A program made the position numbers and the translations under genes. Of a stretch of DNA of 64,000 bases, positions 31,888 through 43,054 are shown in pieces; the stretch's first letter is position 1, and every line of letters starts with the position of its first letter. Where the stretch lies: positions 310,001-374,000 of the forward strand of contig CAJXVC010000004.1 of NCBI GenBank assembly GCA_913060975.1, given 5' to 3'. This stretch comes from an uncultured Gammaproteobacteria bacterium. Its GTDB lineage: Bacteria > Pseudomonadota > Gammaproteobacteria > Pseudomonadales > Pseudohongiellaceae. A model generated the notes under the pieces. The model saw only the letters and a list, made by a program, of their open reading frames with translations, searched no databases and was not told the DNA's origin.

Positions 31888-33310
31888 GTCAGTCACAGTG
31901 CATAGTATTCCGGAAATGCGCCGCATCAAGACGATTCACTTTGTCGGTGTGGGTGGTGCCGGTATGTGTGGTATCGCCGAGGTATTGTTGAATCAGGGTT
32001 ACAAGATTACTGGCTCTGATTTGAAGAAATCGGCGAACACTGAGCGCTTGCAAAAATTGGGCGCCAGAATTTTCATTGGGCACGCTGCCAAGAATGCCAG
32101 TGCTGCAGATGTCATTGTCTACTCCAGTGCTATCGATCAGAGAAACCCGGAAATCAAGCTGGCACTCACAGAGAACAAACCGCTCATTGCCAGAGCGGAG
32201 ATGTTGGCAGAGTTAATGCGCTATCGACATTCGATCGCCATTGCCGGTACTCATGGCAAGACCACAACGACCAGCATCGTTGCTTCAATTCTGGCTGCGG
32301 GTGGTCTTGATCCAACGTTTGTTATCGGCGGGCTGCTCAACAGCGCTGGCACCAACGCGCAGCTTGGTACCAGCCGTTATCTGGTTGCCGAGGCCGATGA
32401 GAGTGATGCCTCGTTCATGCATCTGCAGCCCATGGTTGCGGTGGTGACGAATATCGAAGCTGACCACATGAGTACTTATGACGGCGACTTCGATCGCCTG
32501 AAAGATTACTTCGTTGATTTTCTGCATAACCTGCCATTCTACGGGTTGGCGGTATTGTGTATTGATGATCCGGTGGTGCGGGAAATCGTGCCAAGAATTT
32601 CCAGGCCGAAAATTACTTATGGTTTTTCTGAAGATGCAGATTTTCGCATTTGCAATCTTAAGCAGAAGGAGCTGACCACCAGTTTTGAGATCTTCAGGCA
32701 AGGTAAGAAAACGCCATTGAAAATCTCTCTGGGGATGCCTGGCCGGCACAACGCACTAAATGCGACAGCCGCTGTTGTCATAGCCAGCGATGAAGGCATC
32801 AAGGACAAGGATATTAAGGCTGGCATCAAGAATTTTGCTGGGGTCGGTCGGCGTTTCGATGTGCAGGGTGATTTTCCAGTGGCCGATGGCCACATCATGT
32901 TGGTGGATGACTATGGGCACCACCCAACTGAGGTCTCTGCCACTATTCGCGCTTTGAAGGATGGCTGGCCAGAGCGTCGGGTTGTGATGATTTATCAGCC
33001 GCATCGCTATAGCCGAACCAAGGATCTCTACGAAGATTTTGTTGATGTGCTATCGGAAGTCGATGTGCTGCTTCTGCTCGAAGTGTATTCGGCTGGCGAG
33101 AAAAAAATCCCGGGGGCAGATTCGCGAAGTTTATGTCGCAGTATTCGTTTGCGCGGCAAGGTCGACCCGGTTTTTGTGCAAAAAGAAGGCGATGTTTCGC
33201 CGATTTTGAATGATTTGCTGCGAGCAGGCGACATCGTGTTGACCCAGGGTGCAGGCAGTGTTGGCGGTCTTGCCAGAGAGCTGGCCGCCCAGGGCTTCGA
33301 GATCAAGTAA
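31880..33310 (+). CDS. murC: UDP-MurNAc:L-alanine ligase
   Basis: MurC adds the first amino acid of the stem peptide. The segment [20 protein letters not shown] matches E. coli MurC, which supports ATG 31880. The ATP site is [11 protein letters not shown], and [10 protein letters not shown] and [10 protein letters not shown] are conserved. Length 476. The gap to ddlB is 34 bp. Confidence 0.97.
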   Translation: MPKSVTVHSIPEMRRIKTIHFVGVGGAGMCGIAEVLLNQGYKITGSDLKKSANTERLQKLGARIFIGHAAKNASAADVIVYSSAIDQRNPEIKLALTENKPLIARAEMLAELMRYRHSIAIAGTHGKTTTTSIVASILAAGGLDPTFVIGGLLNSAGTNAQLGTSRYLVAEADESDASFMHLQPMVAVVTNIEADHMSTYDGDFDRLKDYFVDFLHNLPFYGLAVLCIDDPVVREIVPRISRPKITYGFSEDADFRICNLKQKELTTSFEIFRQGKKTPLKISLGMPGRHNALNATAAVVIASDEGIKDKDIKAGIKNFAGVGRRFDVQGDFPVADGHIMLVDDYGHHPTEVSATIRALKDGWPERRVVMIYQPHRYSRTKDLYEDFVDVLSEVDVLLLLEVYSAGEKKIPGADSRSLCRSIRLRGKVDPVFVQKEGDVSPILNDLLRAGDIVLTQGAGSVGGLARELAAQGFEIK

Positions 33311-33344
33311 TTTATTGATTTTTATAGAAGAAATTGCCGTTTGA

Positions 33345-34301
33345 ATGTTAAAAGAATTGCCTATGAGAACGATAAATAGAGAAGAAGTATTAGCGAAGGT
33401 CGGCCGCGTTGCAGTGCTGAAAGGTGGCCACTCGTCAGAGCGCGAAGTTTCTCTAATTAGTGGCCAGACAGTGTTCAATGGATTACAGCGTTTGGGTGTC
33501 GATGCCCTCATGATTGATGTAGGTAGTGATGTCATTGCCCGGTTGCAAGATGCCAAGCCAGACCTGGTTATGAACATGCTTCACGGCCAGGGTGGTGAAG
33601 ACGGAGTGATGCAGGGCCTGCTTGAGATCATGCAGCTACCCTATACCGGAAGCGGTGTGTTGGCCTCGGCAATGGCCATGGACAAGGTAAAGAGCAAGTT
33701 GGTCTGGCAACAGTTGGGATTGAGTACATCGCCGTATTACATCCTTGGGCCAGATTCAAATTGGCAGGCCATCGTCAGCGAGTTTGGCCGGGTAGTAGTC
33801 AAGCCCGTCAGTGGGGGTTCCAGTTTGGGAATTGCCATCGTCGATAGCGCTGAGGCCTTACTGGAACAGTTTGAAAAGTCGAGTGAGTTTGATGCTCACG
33901 TGATGGCAGAAAAATATGTCGCTGGCAGAGAGTTCTCTGTGGGTGTACTGGGAGAGGAATTGCTTCCGGCAATTCAGCTGGAAACAAAACGGCAGTTTTT
34001 CGATTTCGATGCCAAGTATGTGGATGAAGACACGGTAGTAATTTGTCCGCCACGACTTGATGAAGCGAAGTTGCAAGAGCTGAATGATCTCGTGCTTGCG
34101 GCTTACCGCAGCCTTGAGTGTAGTGGATTGGCAAGAGTAGATGTGATGCAGGACGCGGCAGGGCAGTTTTACCTGTTGGAGTTGAATACAGTGCCGGGTA
34201 TGACGGAGCACAGTTTTGTGCCAACAGCAGCTAAAGCAGTCGGCATAAGTTTTGATGATTTGCTAGTTCGCATTTTGGAATTTGAGACACGCGAAAAATG
34301 A
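33345..34301 (+). CDS. ddlB: D-alanine--D-alanine ligase
   Basis: Ddl is an ATP-grasp ligase that makes the D-Ala-D-Ala used by MurF. Motifs include LKGGHSSEREVSLISG, HGQGGEDGVMQGLLE, KPVSGGSSLGI and LELNTVPGMTEHS. Two starts are possible, ATG 33345 and ATG 33363, and neither has a clear ribosome-binding site. Length 318 with the first. It overlaps the ftsQ start as ATGA. Confidence 0.96.
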   Translation: MLKELPMRTINREEVLAKVGRVAVLKGGHSSEREVSLISGQTVFNGLQRLGVDALMIDVGSDVIARLQDAKPDLVMNMLHGQGGEDGVMQGLLEIMQLPYTGSGVLASAMAMDKVKSKLVWQQLGLSTSPYYILGPDSNWQAIVSEFGRVVVKPVSGGSSLGIAIVDSAEALLEQFEKSSEFDAHVMAEKYVAGREFSVGVLGEELLPAIQLETKRQFFDFDAKYVDEDTVVICPPRLDEAKLQELNDLVLAAYRSLECSGLARVDVMQDAAGQFYLLELNTVPGMTEHSFVPTAAKAVGISFDDLLVRILEFETREK

Positions 34302-35119
34302 TGGCCAGACAAACAAAATCAACAGCGGGTAATGCCAGAACCAGAAAGTCGCTGGCAACTTCACGCGCCAGGCAACCGCTTAAGCCGCGTGCTAATCCGC
34401 GGCGTGGCCTGATCGTATTCGGTTGTTGTGTGTTTGCATTGCTGGGGATGCTTGTAGTCAAGCGCGACAACGTGGCCGCTTTTGTGAACCGACCGATTAC
34501 CAAAGTGCGCATGGAGAATCCCTGGAACCGGGTTTCAGCGGCAGAGATTCGCTCGCTTTTGGCTGGTCACATGGGGCAGGGCTTTTTCGAATTTAATGTG
34601 GCCGCAGTACAGGACGATCTTGAGGCGCATCCCTGGATAGCTGGTGCAAGCGTACAGCGTTTGTGGCCAGACAGCCTGGCGCTGTTTCTGGAAGAAGAAG
34701 TGCCGATTGCGCGATGGGGCGATAGCGGAGTACTGAACCAGCGCGCGGAAGTGTTCGTGCCGCCAGAAGTAGACTCACTGGCTAGTTTGCCGCATCTGGT
34801 TGGCCCGGAAGGTAGTCAGATGCAAGTGATGCAGCAGTATCAAGCGATCAATGAGCAATTGTTTCCTGCTGGCCTTCGTCTGAGCAAACTGGAGCTAAGC
34901 TCCCGTGGTAGCTGGAATATTACTATCAATAATGAATTCGAGATTGCTGTTGGTCGCACACAAATTCTCGATCGCTTGCAACGTTTTCTACGCTTCTATG
35001 AAGCTGAGCCGGCAATGCGTACGGCAACAATCAAATCAGCAGATTTGCGCTACGGCAACGGTGTTGCCATTGCATTCAAGAATGAGGAGCTGGCAGAAAT
35101 CGCTGCCAGTCAGTTATGA
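34298..35119 (+). CDS. ftsQ: cell division protein FtsQ
   Basis: FtsQ is a bitopic protein that recruits FtsB/FtsL to the divisome. It has an unusually basic cytoplasmic part of about 37 residues, one membrane helix (about 38-54), a POTRA domain (about 70-140) starting at the NRPITKVRMENPWNRVS area, and the beta domain. Length is 273 residues. ATG 34301 is an equally possible start directly after ATG 34298. Confidence 0.94.
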   Translation: MMARQTKSTAGNARTRKSLATSRARQPLKPRANPRRGLIVFGCCVFALLGMLVVKRDNVAAFVNRPITKVRMENPWNRVSAAEIRSLLAGHMGQGFFEFNVAAVQDDLEAHPWIAGASVQRLWPDSLALFLEEEVPIARWGDSGVLNQRAEVFVPPEVDSLASLPHLVGPEGSQMQVMQQYQAINEQLFPAGLRLSKLELSSRGSWNITINNEFEIAVGRTQILDRLQRFLRFYEAEPAMRTATIKSADLRYGNGVAIAFKNEELAEIAASQL

Positions 35120-35168
35120 GTGAGTACATTGAAAAACAACATCACGCGCTCTTGGGAGTGTGCCGATC

Positions 35169-36404
35169 ATGAGTGAATCAGCAACTGAAAATATGATCGT
35201 CGGACTGGATATCGGGACGTCCAAAGTCGTCGCCATCGTCGGTGAAATAAACGCCGACGGCAGCCTCGATATTGTCGGAATCGGTAGCCATCAGTCGCGC
35301 GGCCTTAAAAAAGGTACTGTCGTTAATATCGAATCGACAGTGGAATCTATTCAGCGTGCCATAGAAGAAGCTGAATTGATGGCTGGCTGTCAGATTCACT
35401 CTGTTTATGCCGGCATCGCCGGTAGTCATATTCGCAGCATGAACTCTCATGGCATTGTCGCTATTCGTGACGGCGAAGTGATGCGTGCCGATATTGAGCG
35501 CGTTATCGATGCAGCGCAGGCAGTTGCAATTCCCGCTGACCAGAAGGTGCTGCACATACTGCCGCAGGAATACATCATTGATTCCCAGGAAGGCGTGAAA
35601 GAGCCGCTGGGGATGTCAGGTGTTCGTCTTGAGGCAAAAGTTCATTTGGTGACATGTGCGATCAATGCAGTTCAAAACATTGAGAAATGTATCAAGCGTT
35701 GCGGCCTGGAAACAGAAGAAATTATTCTCGAGCAACTGGCATCGGCCTACGCCGTTCTGACCGAAGATGAAAAAGAGCTGGGTGTTTGCCTGGTCGACAT
35801 TGGTGGTGGCACGACAGATATCGCCATCTTCACCGAAGGCGCGATTCGCCATACGGGTGTTATTCCAATCGCCGGTGATCAGGTGACCAATGACATCGCG
35901 ATGGCTTTGCGCACACCAACCGAGAATGCCGACGAAATTAAAATCAAATATGCCTGTGCGCTGACGCAATTGGCTAGCGCGGATGAAACAATCAAAGTCC
36001 CCAGTGTGGGAGATAGACCGCCCAGAGAATTATCGCGGCAGGCGCTGGCTGAAGTGGTTGAGCCGCGCTACGACGAATTGTTTACTTTGGTGCAGGCGGA
36101 GTTGCAAAGAAGCGGTTTTGAAAACCTGCTTGCAGCGGGCATTGTGCTAACTGGCGGTACAAGCAAAATGGAAGGAGTCGTAGACCTTGCTGAGGAGATT
36201 TTTCATGCTCCAGTACGCATAGGTGCGCCTCATAATGTTCACGGATTAGCCGATATTGTAAGAAACCCGATTTATTCCACGGGCGTTGGGTTACTACTGT
36301 ATGGGCTGAAGCAACACCAGGAGCGAGATGGACTTGATCCGAAGAAAGAACCACAAATACATCTGGTAGATCGAGTTAAAAGCTGGTTCCAGGGAAATTT
36401 TTAA
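35169..36404 (+). CDS. ftsA: cell division protein FtsA
   Basis: FtsA is the actin-like membrane tether for FtsZ. ATG 35169 lies 10 bp after GGGAGTG; an in-frame GTG at 35160 is too close to that site. The nucleotide-binding motifs are GLDIGTSKV, DIGGGTTDIAIF and LTGGTSKMEGV. The C-terminal VDRVKSWFQGNF is the amphipathic membrane-targeting helix. Length is 411 residues. Confidence 0.97.
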   Translation: MSESATENMIVGLDIGTSKVVAIVGEINADGSLDIVGIGSHQSRGLKKGTVVNIESTVESIQRAIEEAELMAGCQIHSVYAGIAGSHIRSMNSHGIVAIRDGEVMRADIERVIDAAQAVAIPADQKVLHILPQEYIIDSQEGVKEPLGMSGVRLEAKVHLVTCAINAVQNIEKCIKRCGLETEEIILEQLASAYAVLTEDEKELGVCLVDIGGGTTDIAIFTEGAIRHTGVIPIAGDQVTNDIAMALRTPTENADEIKIKYACALTQLASADETIKVPSVGDRPPRELSRQALAEVVEPRYDELFTLVQAELQRSGFENLLAAGIVLTGGTSKMEGVVDLAEEIFHAPVRIGAPHNVHGLADIVRNPIYSTGVGLLLYGLKQHQERDGLDPKKEPQIHLVDRVKSWFQGNF

Positions 36405-36456
36405 TCATCAGTCAAAAATCCACGCAAGTGACAGAATACAATGAACAGGGGGCTAT

Positions 36457-37608
36457 ATGTTTGAATTAGTCGAAAATGTACCACAGAACGCCGTTATCAA
36501 AGTGATCGGTGTTGGTGGTGGCGGCGGAAATGCTGTTCACCATATGATCAATAACCATGTAGAAGGTGTAGATTTTATTTGCGCCAATACAGACGCTCAG
36601 GCACTCAATAACCTGAAGGCTAAAACTGTGCTGCAAATGGGCAGTACAATTACCAAAGGCCTGGGAGCTGGTGCGAATCCGGAAATCGGTCGTCAGGCTG
36701 CGCTTGAAGATCGTGATGAGATCGCGGAAATTCTTTCCGGGGCTGACATGGTCTTTATTACCGCCGGCATGGGTGGTGGTACTGGCACAGGTGGCGCGCC
36801 TATTGTCGCGGAAGTAGCACGCGAGATGGGAATTCTTACTGTCGCTGTTGTGACTCGACCCTTTCCATTTGAAGGTAAGAAGCGAAGCGCGATTGCCGAA
36901 CAGGGCATTCAGCAACTGACAGAAAATGTTGATTCATTGATTACTATTCCCAATGAAAAATTACTCGATGTCCTGGGTAAAGATGCTTCTCTGTTGGAAG
37001 CTTTCAAGGCAGCCAATGATGTATTGCTTGGTGCAGTGAAGGGTATTGCTGACCTGATCATGAACCCGGGTATGATTAACGTCGACTTCGCAGATGTGAA
37101 AACAGTGATGTCAGAAATGGGCATGGCCATGATGGGTACCGGTTTCGCCAGTGGTGAGGACCGCGCCCGTGAGGCAGCCGAGGCAGCCATTCGTAGTCCG
37201 CTGCTCGAAGATGTCAATATTGAAGGTGCGCGCGGTATTCTGGTCAATATTACTGCCGGTGAGAATTTGTCACTGGGAGAATTCTCTGAAGTAGGCGACA
37301 CCATTGAAGAATTTGCTTCAGATGATGCCACGGTTGTTGTGGGTACGGTGATTGATCCAACTCTGGAATCAGAAATGCGCGTAACCGTTGTTGCTACTGG
37401 TCTGGGCGGACGCATCGAAAAGCCCACAAAAGTTGTGGACAACACGCACCGATCGTCAGCGACAGATTATCGTCAACTGGATAAACCGGCAGTTATGCGC
37501 AATCGCGAAGCGGCAGGCCGCGGCGCGGCGATGGCCAAGGCTGTAGGTGCTGAGCCAGATATGGATTATCTTGATATACCGGCATTCTTGCGTCGCCAGG
37601 CGGATTAA
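36457..37608 (+). CDS. ftsZ: cell division GTPase FtsZ
   Basis: FtsZ is the tubulin-like GTPase that forms the division ring. The signature GGGTGTG is at residues 106-112, and NTDAQAL and the T7-loop region NVDFADVKTVM are present. The C-terminal peptide DYLDIPAFLRRQAD binds FtsA and ZipA in relatives. Length 383. A strong GGGGG ribosome-binding site precedes the ATG. Confidence 0.99.
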   Translation: MFELVENVPQNAVIKVIGVGGGGGNAVHHMINNHVEGVDFICANTDAQALNNLKAKTVLQMGSTITKGLGAGANPEIGRQAALEDRDEIAEILSGADMVFITAGMGGGTGTGGAPIVAEVAREMGILTVAVVTRPFPFEGKKRSAIAEQGIQQLTENVDSLITIPNEKLLDVLGKDASLLEAFKAANDVLLGAVKGIADLIMNPGMINVDFADVKTVMSEMGMAMMGTGFASGEDRAREAAEAAIRSPLLEDVNIEGARGILVNITAGENLSLGEFSEVGDTIEEFASDDATVVVGTVIDPTLESEMRVTVVATGLGGRIEKPTKVVDNTHRSSATDYRQLDKPAVMRNREAAGRGAAMAKAVGAEPDMDYLDIPAFLRRQAD

Positions 37609-38138
37609 CACCGCCTGTGCCCGGCGCCGGGGCACAACTGACATAACAGGCCATCGCAAATGCTCTATGTTATTGTCAGCTAATGAGTTTTCAGAAGTTG
37701 GGGTTTGCGCTTAACTCTGGTAACATGCCCCGGTTTTCAGGCCCACAAACGTCGCTTTTATGACGGGATAATGGGCGCCGGACGACGTCTGTTCAGGTTG
37801 CTCAGTGGAAGTTAACGCCAGAGTCGGCTGAACGCTCGATTACTGGTGTGCCAGGCACCACAGAATGTTGCATTTCCGGTCTTAGGGTTTTATGCCCGAT
37901 GCCGAGACACTATAAAAAGAAGTTCTCTATAAATAGAAGAATGAGGCTGTACTTGGTCGCTTACTGCATGGACATTCAGGAATCCATGCAGTTGTATTTT
38001 CAGAGTCGTGAACTGAAATTACAAAAGGGCAATGTCTTACAGACGTAGCACCCAACTGTCAGACAATGATTATTTCGCCACGTAGGGGAACCGGATCAAT
38101 TTCTGACAGTCACATAATAAAGGAATCACAATAGAATC
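37609..38138 (+). promoter_or_regulatory. ftsZ-lpxC spacer with two stem-loops
   Basis: This 530-bp stretch has no convincing gene. Just after ftsZ lies the inverted repeat TGTGCCC/GGGCACA (37616-37622 and 37630-37636). Further on, a stem-loop at 37963-37992 is followed by a T-rich run and could end or attenuate the ftsZ transcript. AT-rich TATAAA sequences at 37911 and 37929 might be -10 elements for lpxC, but no good -35 partner is seen. A weak ribosome-binding site AAGGAA (38119-38124) precedes lpxC. Confidence 0.5.
37963..37998 (+). terminator. stem-loop with T-rich tail between ftsZ and lpxC
   Basis: ACTGCATGGA (37963-37972) pairs perfectly with TCCATGCAGT (37983-37992) around a 10-base loop, and is followed by TGTATTTT. 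It has the look of an intrinsic terminator or attenuator, but the T-run is interrupted. Confidence 0.5.
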
Positions 38139-39050
38139 ATGCTAAAGCAACGAACGCTGAAGAATGCCATCCGCGCCACAGGTGTAGGATTGCACACTGG
38201 AGAGAAAGTTTATCTCACCCTGCGTCCCGCTCCGGTTAATACTGGTATTGTCTTCACCCGTGTCGATCTAGATCCTGTTGTTCAAATCGAAGCACGCGCA
38301 GCGAATGTTGGTGACACCACTCTTTCGACAACACTGGTTAAAGATAACGTCCGCATTTCCACCATTGAACATTTGATGTCCGCCATGTCTGGCCTCGGTA
38401 TCGATAATTGCTATGTCGATGTCAGTGCGCCGGAAGTGCCTATTATGGATGGCAGTGCAGGCCCGTTTGTCTTTTTGATCCAATCAGCTGGCATTGAAGA
38501 GCAATCTGAGCTGAAGAAATTCATCAAGATCAAGAAGCCGATCACACTTGAGCAGGGCGACAAGTCTGTGAGTCTTGAGCCTTTTAACGGCTTCAAGGTT
38601 AGCTACACGCTACTTTATGATCATCCCGTTTATAAGAAGTACACGAAGAGTGCCACTATCGACTTCTCGAGTACGTCCTTTGTTAAAGAAGTCAGCCGAG
38701 CACGCACCTTCGGCTTCATGCACGAGTTTGAAGAGCTGCGTAATCGCAATCTCGCACTCGGTGCCAGTATGGACAATGCCATCGCAGTTGGTGACTACAA
38801 AGTTTTGAATGAGGACGGCTTGCGTTACGAAGATGAATTCGTCAAGCACAAGATCCTCGATTCCATCGGTGACTTGTACCTGTTGGGTAACAGCCTCATT
38901 GGTGAGTTCAAGGGCTATAAATCTGGACATGCCCTCAATAATGCATTATTAAGAATGCTCGAAGTAAATCAAGATGCTTGGGAAATTGTTAGTTTCGACA
39001 CAGAGAACAATGTGCCGATTTCCTACATGAAGCCGGTATTGGCTGCCTGA
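38139..39050 (+). CDS. lpxC: UDP-3-O-acyl-GlcNAc deacetylase
   Basis: LpxC is the zinc enzyme of the committed step of lipid A synthesis. Zinc ligands are in [13 protein letters not shown] and [14 protein letters not shown] (His and Asp), and the catalytic His is in [10 protein letters not shown]. Length 303 matches Pseudomonas and E. coli. In E. coli its amount is set by FtsH proteolysis through the C-terminus; here the tail ends KPVLAA. Confidence 0.98.
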   Translation: MLKQRTLKNAIRATGVGLHTGEKVYLTLRPAPVNTGIVFTRVDLDPVVQIEARAANVGDTTLSTTLVKDNVRISTIEHLMSAMSGLGIDNCYVDVSAPEVPIMDGSAGPFVFLIQSAGIEEQSELKKFIKIKKPITLEQGDKSVSLEPFNGFKVSYTLLYDHPVYKKYTKSATIDFSSTSFVKEVSRARTFGFMHEFEELRNRNLALGASMDNAIAVGDYKVLNEDGLRYEDEFVKHKILDSIGDLYLLGNSLIGEFKGYKSGHALNNALLRMLEVNQDAWEIVSFDTENNVPISYMKPVLAA

Positions 39051-39069
39051 TAGTCGATAATTGTGATGA

Positions 39070-39089
39070 TCGGGGCGGTTTGGCCCCGA
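39070..39089 (+). terminator. weak stem-loop after lpxC
   Basis: TCGGGGC (39070-39076) pairs with GCCCCGA (39083-39089) around a 6-base loop, 20 bp after the lpxC stop. There is no T-run, so it may be only a transcript-end stabiliser. Confidence 0.4.
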
Positions 39090-39242
39090 AATCGTCCATA
39101 ATGTGGCGATCACCGTTGCATCGGGTCGATTCTTGTGTGAACTTACACTTCACCGTGAGCACTGCAGCGAAGATGCAGTCCCAAATCTGCCTGATTCTCG
39201 ACCGCCGAGCATCGAACTGAGTAGCTGCAACTCGATTAAGTA

Positions 39243-40172
39243 ATGAAAGTCATTCTCGTCGATCAACGACATGGTCACACGCGGACCATAATCCTCAAAG
39301 GCTGGCTCAAAGGCCTCCTCTCCCTGTGTTTGTTAGGTGCACCCGTAGCGCTAGGCTATTTCGGGTACCAACTGGCCGTGTCGCAGAACACTGGCATCTT
39401 CAGCGAAGAAACAGCACAAAACTGGGAACGGCAGATTAAATTACAGGCCGAACAGCTGGCCGATATCAAACAGGATTCCGAACAACAACTCGAAGCGCTC
39501 ACATTGCGCTTGGCTATGTTACAAGCCAGATTGGTTCGCCTCGATGCCGTCGGCGAGCGAATTACTACCATTGCCAATCTCGATGATGGCGAATTTGATT
39601 TCACCCAATCAGTTCCCGTGGGTGGTCCGGATTTAGGTAATTCAGTGCCTTACAATTCGACTGGTGTTTTGAGCGCCGTAAGCCAGTTGGAAAGACAACT
39701 GGAAGACCGCCAACAGCAGTTGGAAATTCTTGAAGGCTTGATGGTTGATCGCAAGATCCAATCTGATGTATTCATTGCCGGCCGGCCAATCGAAAATGGT
39801 TGGATTTCATCACGTTTCGGTCAGCGTCCAGATCCGTTTACTGGCCGTCTCAGTTTCCATCCAGGTATTGATTTCACGACAGGTAAATCCGGTACCGATA
39901 TTAATACAGTCGCTTCCGGAGTTGTGACCTGGGCAGGTCCTCGCTCTGGCTACGGACTCATGGTCGAAGTCAATCACGGCAGTGGCTTTACTACGCGATA
40001 TGCGCACTCTGAAAAGTTATTTGTCGAAGTCGGCGATGTCGTCAACAAAGGGCAGAACATCGCGCTTGTCGGTTCCACTGGCCGCTCTACTGGCCCCCAC
40101 GTACACTTTGAAGTTTACAAAAATGGTCGTGTCGTAGACCCTGCTGCCTACATCCACCGCACCGCCAGATAG
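39243..40172 (+). CDS. M23-family peptidoglycan endopeptidase, membrane-anchored
   Basis: This is a LytM/M23 metallopeptidase with an N-terminal membrane helix (about 23-45), two coiled-coil stretches (about 60-103 and 145-172) and a C-terminal peptidase domain (from about 180). The zinc ligands H206 and D210 (HPGID) and H288 (HVHFE) are present with the catalytic H255 and H286, so it should be active rather than a degenerate EnvC/NlpD-type activator. It lies between lpxC and secA and likely cuts peptide crosslinks. Length is 309 residues. Confidence 0.9.
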   Translation: MKVILVDQRHGHTRTIILKGWLKGLLSLCLLGAPVALGYFGYQLAVSQNTGIFSEETAQNWERQIKLQAEQLADIKQDSEQQLEALTLRLAMLQARLVRLDAVGERITTIANLDDGEFDFTQSVPVGGPDLGNSVPYNSTGVLSAVSQLERQLEDRQQQLEILEGLMVDRKIQSDVFIAGRPIENGWISSRFGQRPDPFTGRLSFHPGIDFTTGKSGTDINTVASGVVTWAGPRSGYGLMVEVNHGSGFTTRYAHSEKLFVEVGDVVNKGQNIALVGSTGRSTGPHVHFEVYKNGRVVDPAAYIHRTAR

Positions 40173-40274
40173 TTACTCCTCCCAATATCCCCGAAGATTC
40201 GATAGTCGCTCGTTACTTAAGAGTCGCTCGCTGTCGTATCGTATGCTAATTCAATTACTCACTAAGAAATCAGT

Positions 40275-43049
40275 ATGAACATTATCAAGAAAATATTCGG
40301 CACGAGTAACACTCGTACGCTGAAAAAAATGCAACGCACAGTGACAGCGATCAATGGCTATGAAGAGCAATTCGCCGCGTTGTCAGATGCGGAATTGAAA
40401 GCCAAGACTGACGAGTTCGCCAAACGAGCCGCCGAGGGCGAAAGCCTGGACAAGATTCTGCCGGAGGCTTTTGCCGCTGTTCGAGAAGCCAGTAAACGTA
40501 CACTCAAGCTGCGGCACTTCGATGTGCAGATGATTGGTGGCATGGTGTTGCATCAAGGCAATATTTCCGAGATGCGCACGGGTGAAGGTAAAACACTGGT
40601 AGCAACTCTGCCTGCCTATTTAAATGCCTTGTCTGGCGACGGCGTGCATGTAGTGACCGTGAATGAGTATCTGGCAGAGCGTGATGCTAACTGGATGCGG
40701 CCGGTTTTTGAGTTTCTAGGTTTGAGTGTTGGTGTGATCAAGTCGGGTCAGAATCCCGAGGAAAAACGTGCCGCCTACGAAGCTTCGATTACCTATGGCA
40801 CCAATAACGAATTCGGCTTCGACTACTTGCGCGACAACATGGCATTTCGTCTCGAAGACAAAATGCAGCGCAAACTGAATTTCGCCATTGTTGATGAAGT
40901 CGATTCAATTCTTATCGATGAGGCGCGGACGCCTCTGATTATCTCCGGCGCTGCCGAAGATAGCTCGGAAATGTACATTGCCATCAATAAACTTGTGCCG
41001 AAACTTGAAAAGGGTGAGAAGCAAGAACGATCCAAGATGGACATGATGGACAAGAATTATGTGCCTGAGGACAGCGGCCATTTCTCTGTCGACGAAAAGA
41101 GTCGGCAGGTTGAATTGACCGAGGCTGGCCATGAATTTGTCGAAGGTCTGCTTATCAGTCAGGGGCTGCTTAACGAGGGGGAGTCGCTGTACTCAGCAAC
41201 GAATCTGTCTCTGCTACATCACATCCATGCGGCCCTCAAGGCCTACCATCTGTTTAATCGCGACGTGGAGTACATTGTTCAGGAAAACCGCATTGTTCTG
41301 ATTGATGAGCACACGGGACGAACCATGGAAGGTCGCAGACTTTCCGAGGGCTTGCACCAGGCGCTTGAGGCCAAAGAAGGACTGCAAATTCAAAGTGAGA
41401 GCCAGACGCTGGCCTCAACTACATTTCAGAACTACTTCCGTTTATACAATACGCTGTCCGGTATGACCGGTACGGCGGACACCGAAGCATTCGAATTTAG
41501 TCAGATCTATGGGCTCGACGTGGTCGTGATTCCGACCAACAAGCCCATGATCAGGAACGACGCCAACGACCTGATTTATTTGTCGATGGAAGAAAAGTTC
41601 GAGGCAATAGTTGAAGACATTACAGAAGCCAGCAACAACGGTGCACCAGTGCTGGTCGGTACTGCTTCGATTGATACGTCGGAAATTCTTTCCAAATTTC
41701 TTACCAAAAACAAGATTGCTCACGAAGTGCTCAACGCCAAGTTCCACGAAAAAGAAGCTCAAATTATTGCTCAGGCGGGGCGTCCAGGTGCTGTGACCAT
41801 TGCTACCAACATGGCAGGTCGAGGCACAGATATCGTGCTTGGCGGTAACTGGGAAGTTGAAGTGCAAGCCATGGGCGATGTTAGCGAAGAGAAGAAGGAC
41901 CAAGCCCGAGCAGAGTGGCAGAAGCGTCATGAGCAGGTATTGGCTGCAGGTGGATTGCATATTATCGGCACCGAGCGTCATGAATCTCGCCGTATCGATA
42001 ATCAGCTGCGAGGCCGTGCCGGGCGTCAGGGTGATCCGGGTTATTCCCGCTTCTACCTGTCGATGGAAGACAATCTATTACGTATTTTTGCGACCGACGG
42101 CGTCAAGAATTTCATGCGTCGATTGGGTATGGAGCGTGGTGAGGCGATTGAGCATGGCATGGTGACGCGCTCAATTGAAAAAGCGCAGCGCAAGGTCGAA
42201 GGGCGTAACTTTGATATTCGTAAGCAGTTGCTTGAATACGACAACGTTGCCAACGATCAGCGCACGATTATTTATCGCCAACGTAATGAATTGATGGCCA
42301 GCAATGATATTTCTGAGCTGCTCGGTGATATGCGTCAAGAGGTTGTCGAGCAATTGGTGGATGACTACATCCCGCCGCAAAGCGTTCCTGAACAGTGGGA
42401 CATTGCCGGTTTGGAAGAAGCCATAAAAACAGAATTTGCCAGTGATCAGCCAATTCAGACTTGGCTGGATGAAGACGACCAACTCTTCGAAGATCAACTG
42501 AAATCGAAGATTAATGACATCCTGACTGCAGAATATGAAGCCAAGTGCGAAGCCGTGGGCGACAAGATGCGCCTCTTCGAAAAGCAGATTACGCTACAGA
42601 TATTGGACAATCTTTGGAAAGAGCACCTGGCGACGATGGATCATCTGCGTCAGGGGATATTTTTACGCAGCTACGGCGGCAAGAACCCGCGTCAGGAATA
42701 CAAGCGAGAAGCCTTTGCTTTGTTTACCGAGTTGATGAGCAACTTGCAGCGTGAGGTGATCAAGATGCTGAGCCACGTGAAGATCCGCCAGGAAGACGAG
42801 GTCGATGCGATTGAACGCAAGCGCGAAGAAGAAAAAGCGCGAGCACGCATGAATTTTCAACATCAGAATGTCTCAGCTATGTCCGGCGCAGAGGGTGAGT
42901 CCGGCCGGCAAGCGGCGGGCGAGTCTGGTAGTCAGCAGGGCGACCAGAGCAAACCGTTTGTGCGCGATGTTCCAAAAGTAGGTCGCAATGACCCTTGCCC
43001 GTGTGGTTCAGGCAAAAAATACAAGGTCTGTCACGGTAAATTGGGATAA
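40275..43049 (+). CDS. secA: protein translocase ATPase SecA
   Basis: SecA drives preproteins through SecYEG. The Walker A motif is [12 protein letters not shown], and [20 protein letters not shown] and [12 protein letters not shown] are diagnostic. The C-terminus carries the zinc-binding SecB-interaction motif [14 protein letters not shown]. At 924 residues it is slightly longer than E. coli SecA. No secM-like leader gene lies upstream; that space is taken by the M23 peptidase. Confidence 0.99.
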   Translation: MNIIKKIFGTSNTRTLKKMQRTVTAINGYEEQFAALSDAELKAKTDEFAKRAAEGESLDKILPEAFAAVREASKRTLKLRHFDVQMIGGMVLHQGNISEMRTGEGKTLVATLPAYLNALSGDGVHVVTVNEYLAERDANWMRPVFEFLGLSVGVIKSGQNPEEKRAAYEASITYGTNNEFGFDYLRDNMAFRLEDKMQRKLNFAIVDEVDSILIDEARTPLIISGAAEDSSEMYIAINKLVPKLEKGEKQERSKMDMMDKNYVPEDSGHFSVDEKSRQVELTEAGHEFVEGLLISQGLLNEGESLYSATNLSLLHHIHAALKAYHLFNRDVEYIVQENRIVLIDEHTGRTMEGRRLSEGLHQALEAKEGLQIQSESQTLASTTFQNYFRLYNTLSGMTGTADTEAFEFSQIYGLDVVVIPTNKPMIRNDANDLIYLSMEEKFEAIVEDITEASNNGAPVLVGTASIDTSEILSKFLTKNKIAHEVLNAKFHEKEAQIIAQAGRPGAVTIATNMAGRGTDIVLGGNWEVEVQAMGDVSEEKKDQARAEWQKRHEQVLAAGGLHIIGTERHESRRIDNQLRGRAGRQGDPGYSRFYLSMEDNLLRIFATDGVKNFMRRLGMERGEAIEHGMVTRSIEKAQRKVEGRNFDIRKQLLEYDNVANDQRTIIYRQRNELMASNDISELLGDMRQEVVEQLVDDYIPPQSVPEQWDIAGLEEAIKTEFASDQPIQTWLDEDDQLFEDQLKSKINDILTAEYEAKCEAVGDKMRLFEKQITLQILDNLWKEHLATMDHLRQGIFLRSYGGKNPRQEYKREAFALFTELMSNLQREVIKMLSHVKIRQEDEVDAIERKREEEKARARMNFQHQNVSAMSGAEGESGRQAAGESGSQQGDQSKPFVRDVPKVGRNDPCPCGSGKKYKVCHGKLG

Positions 43050-43054
43050 CCCAT

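Noticed and set aside
37848..38048. 66-codon frame in the ftsZ-lpxC spacer
   Set aside because: It has no ribosome-binding site, no recognisable domain, Cys/Arg-rich composition typical of chance frames, and a perfect stem-loop runs through it.
39051..40274. secM-type arrest peptide upstream of secA
   Set aside because: The only gene between lpxC and secA is a complete M23 peptidase; it has no SecM-like arrest motif at its C-terminus.
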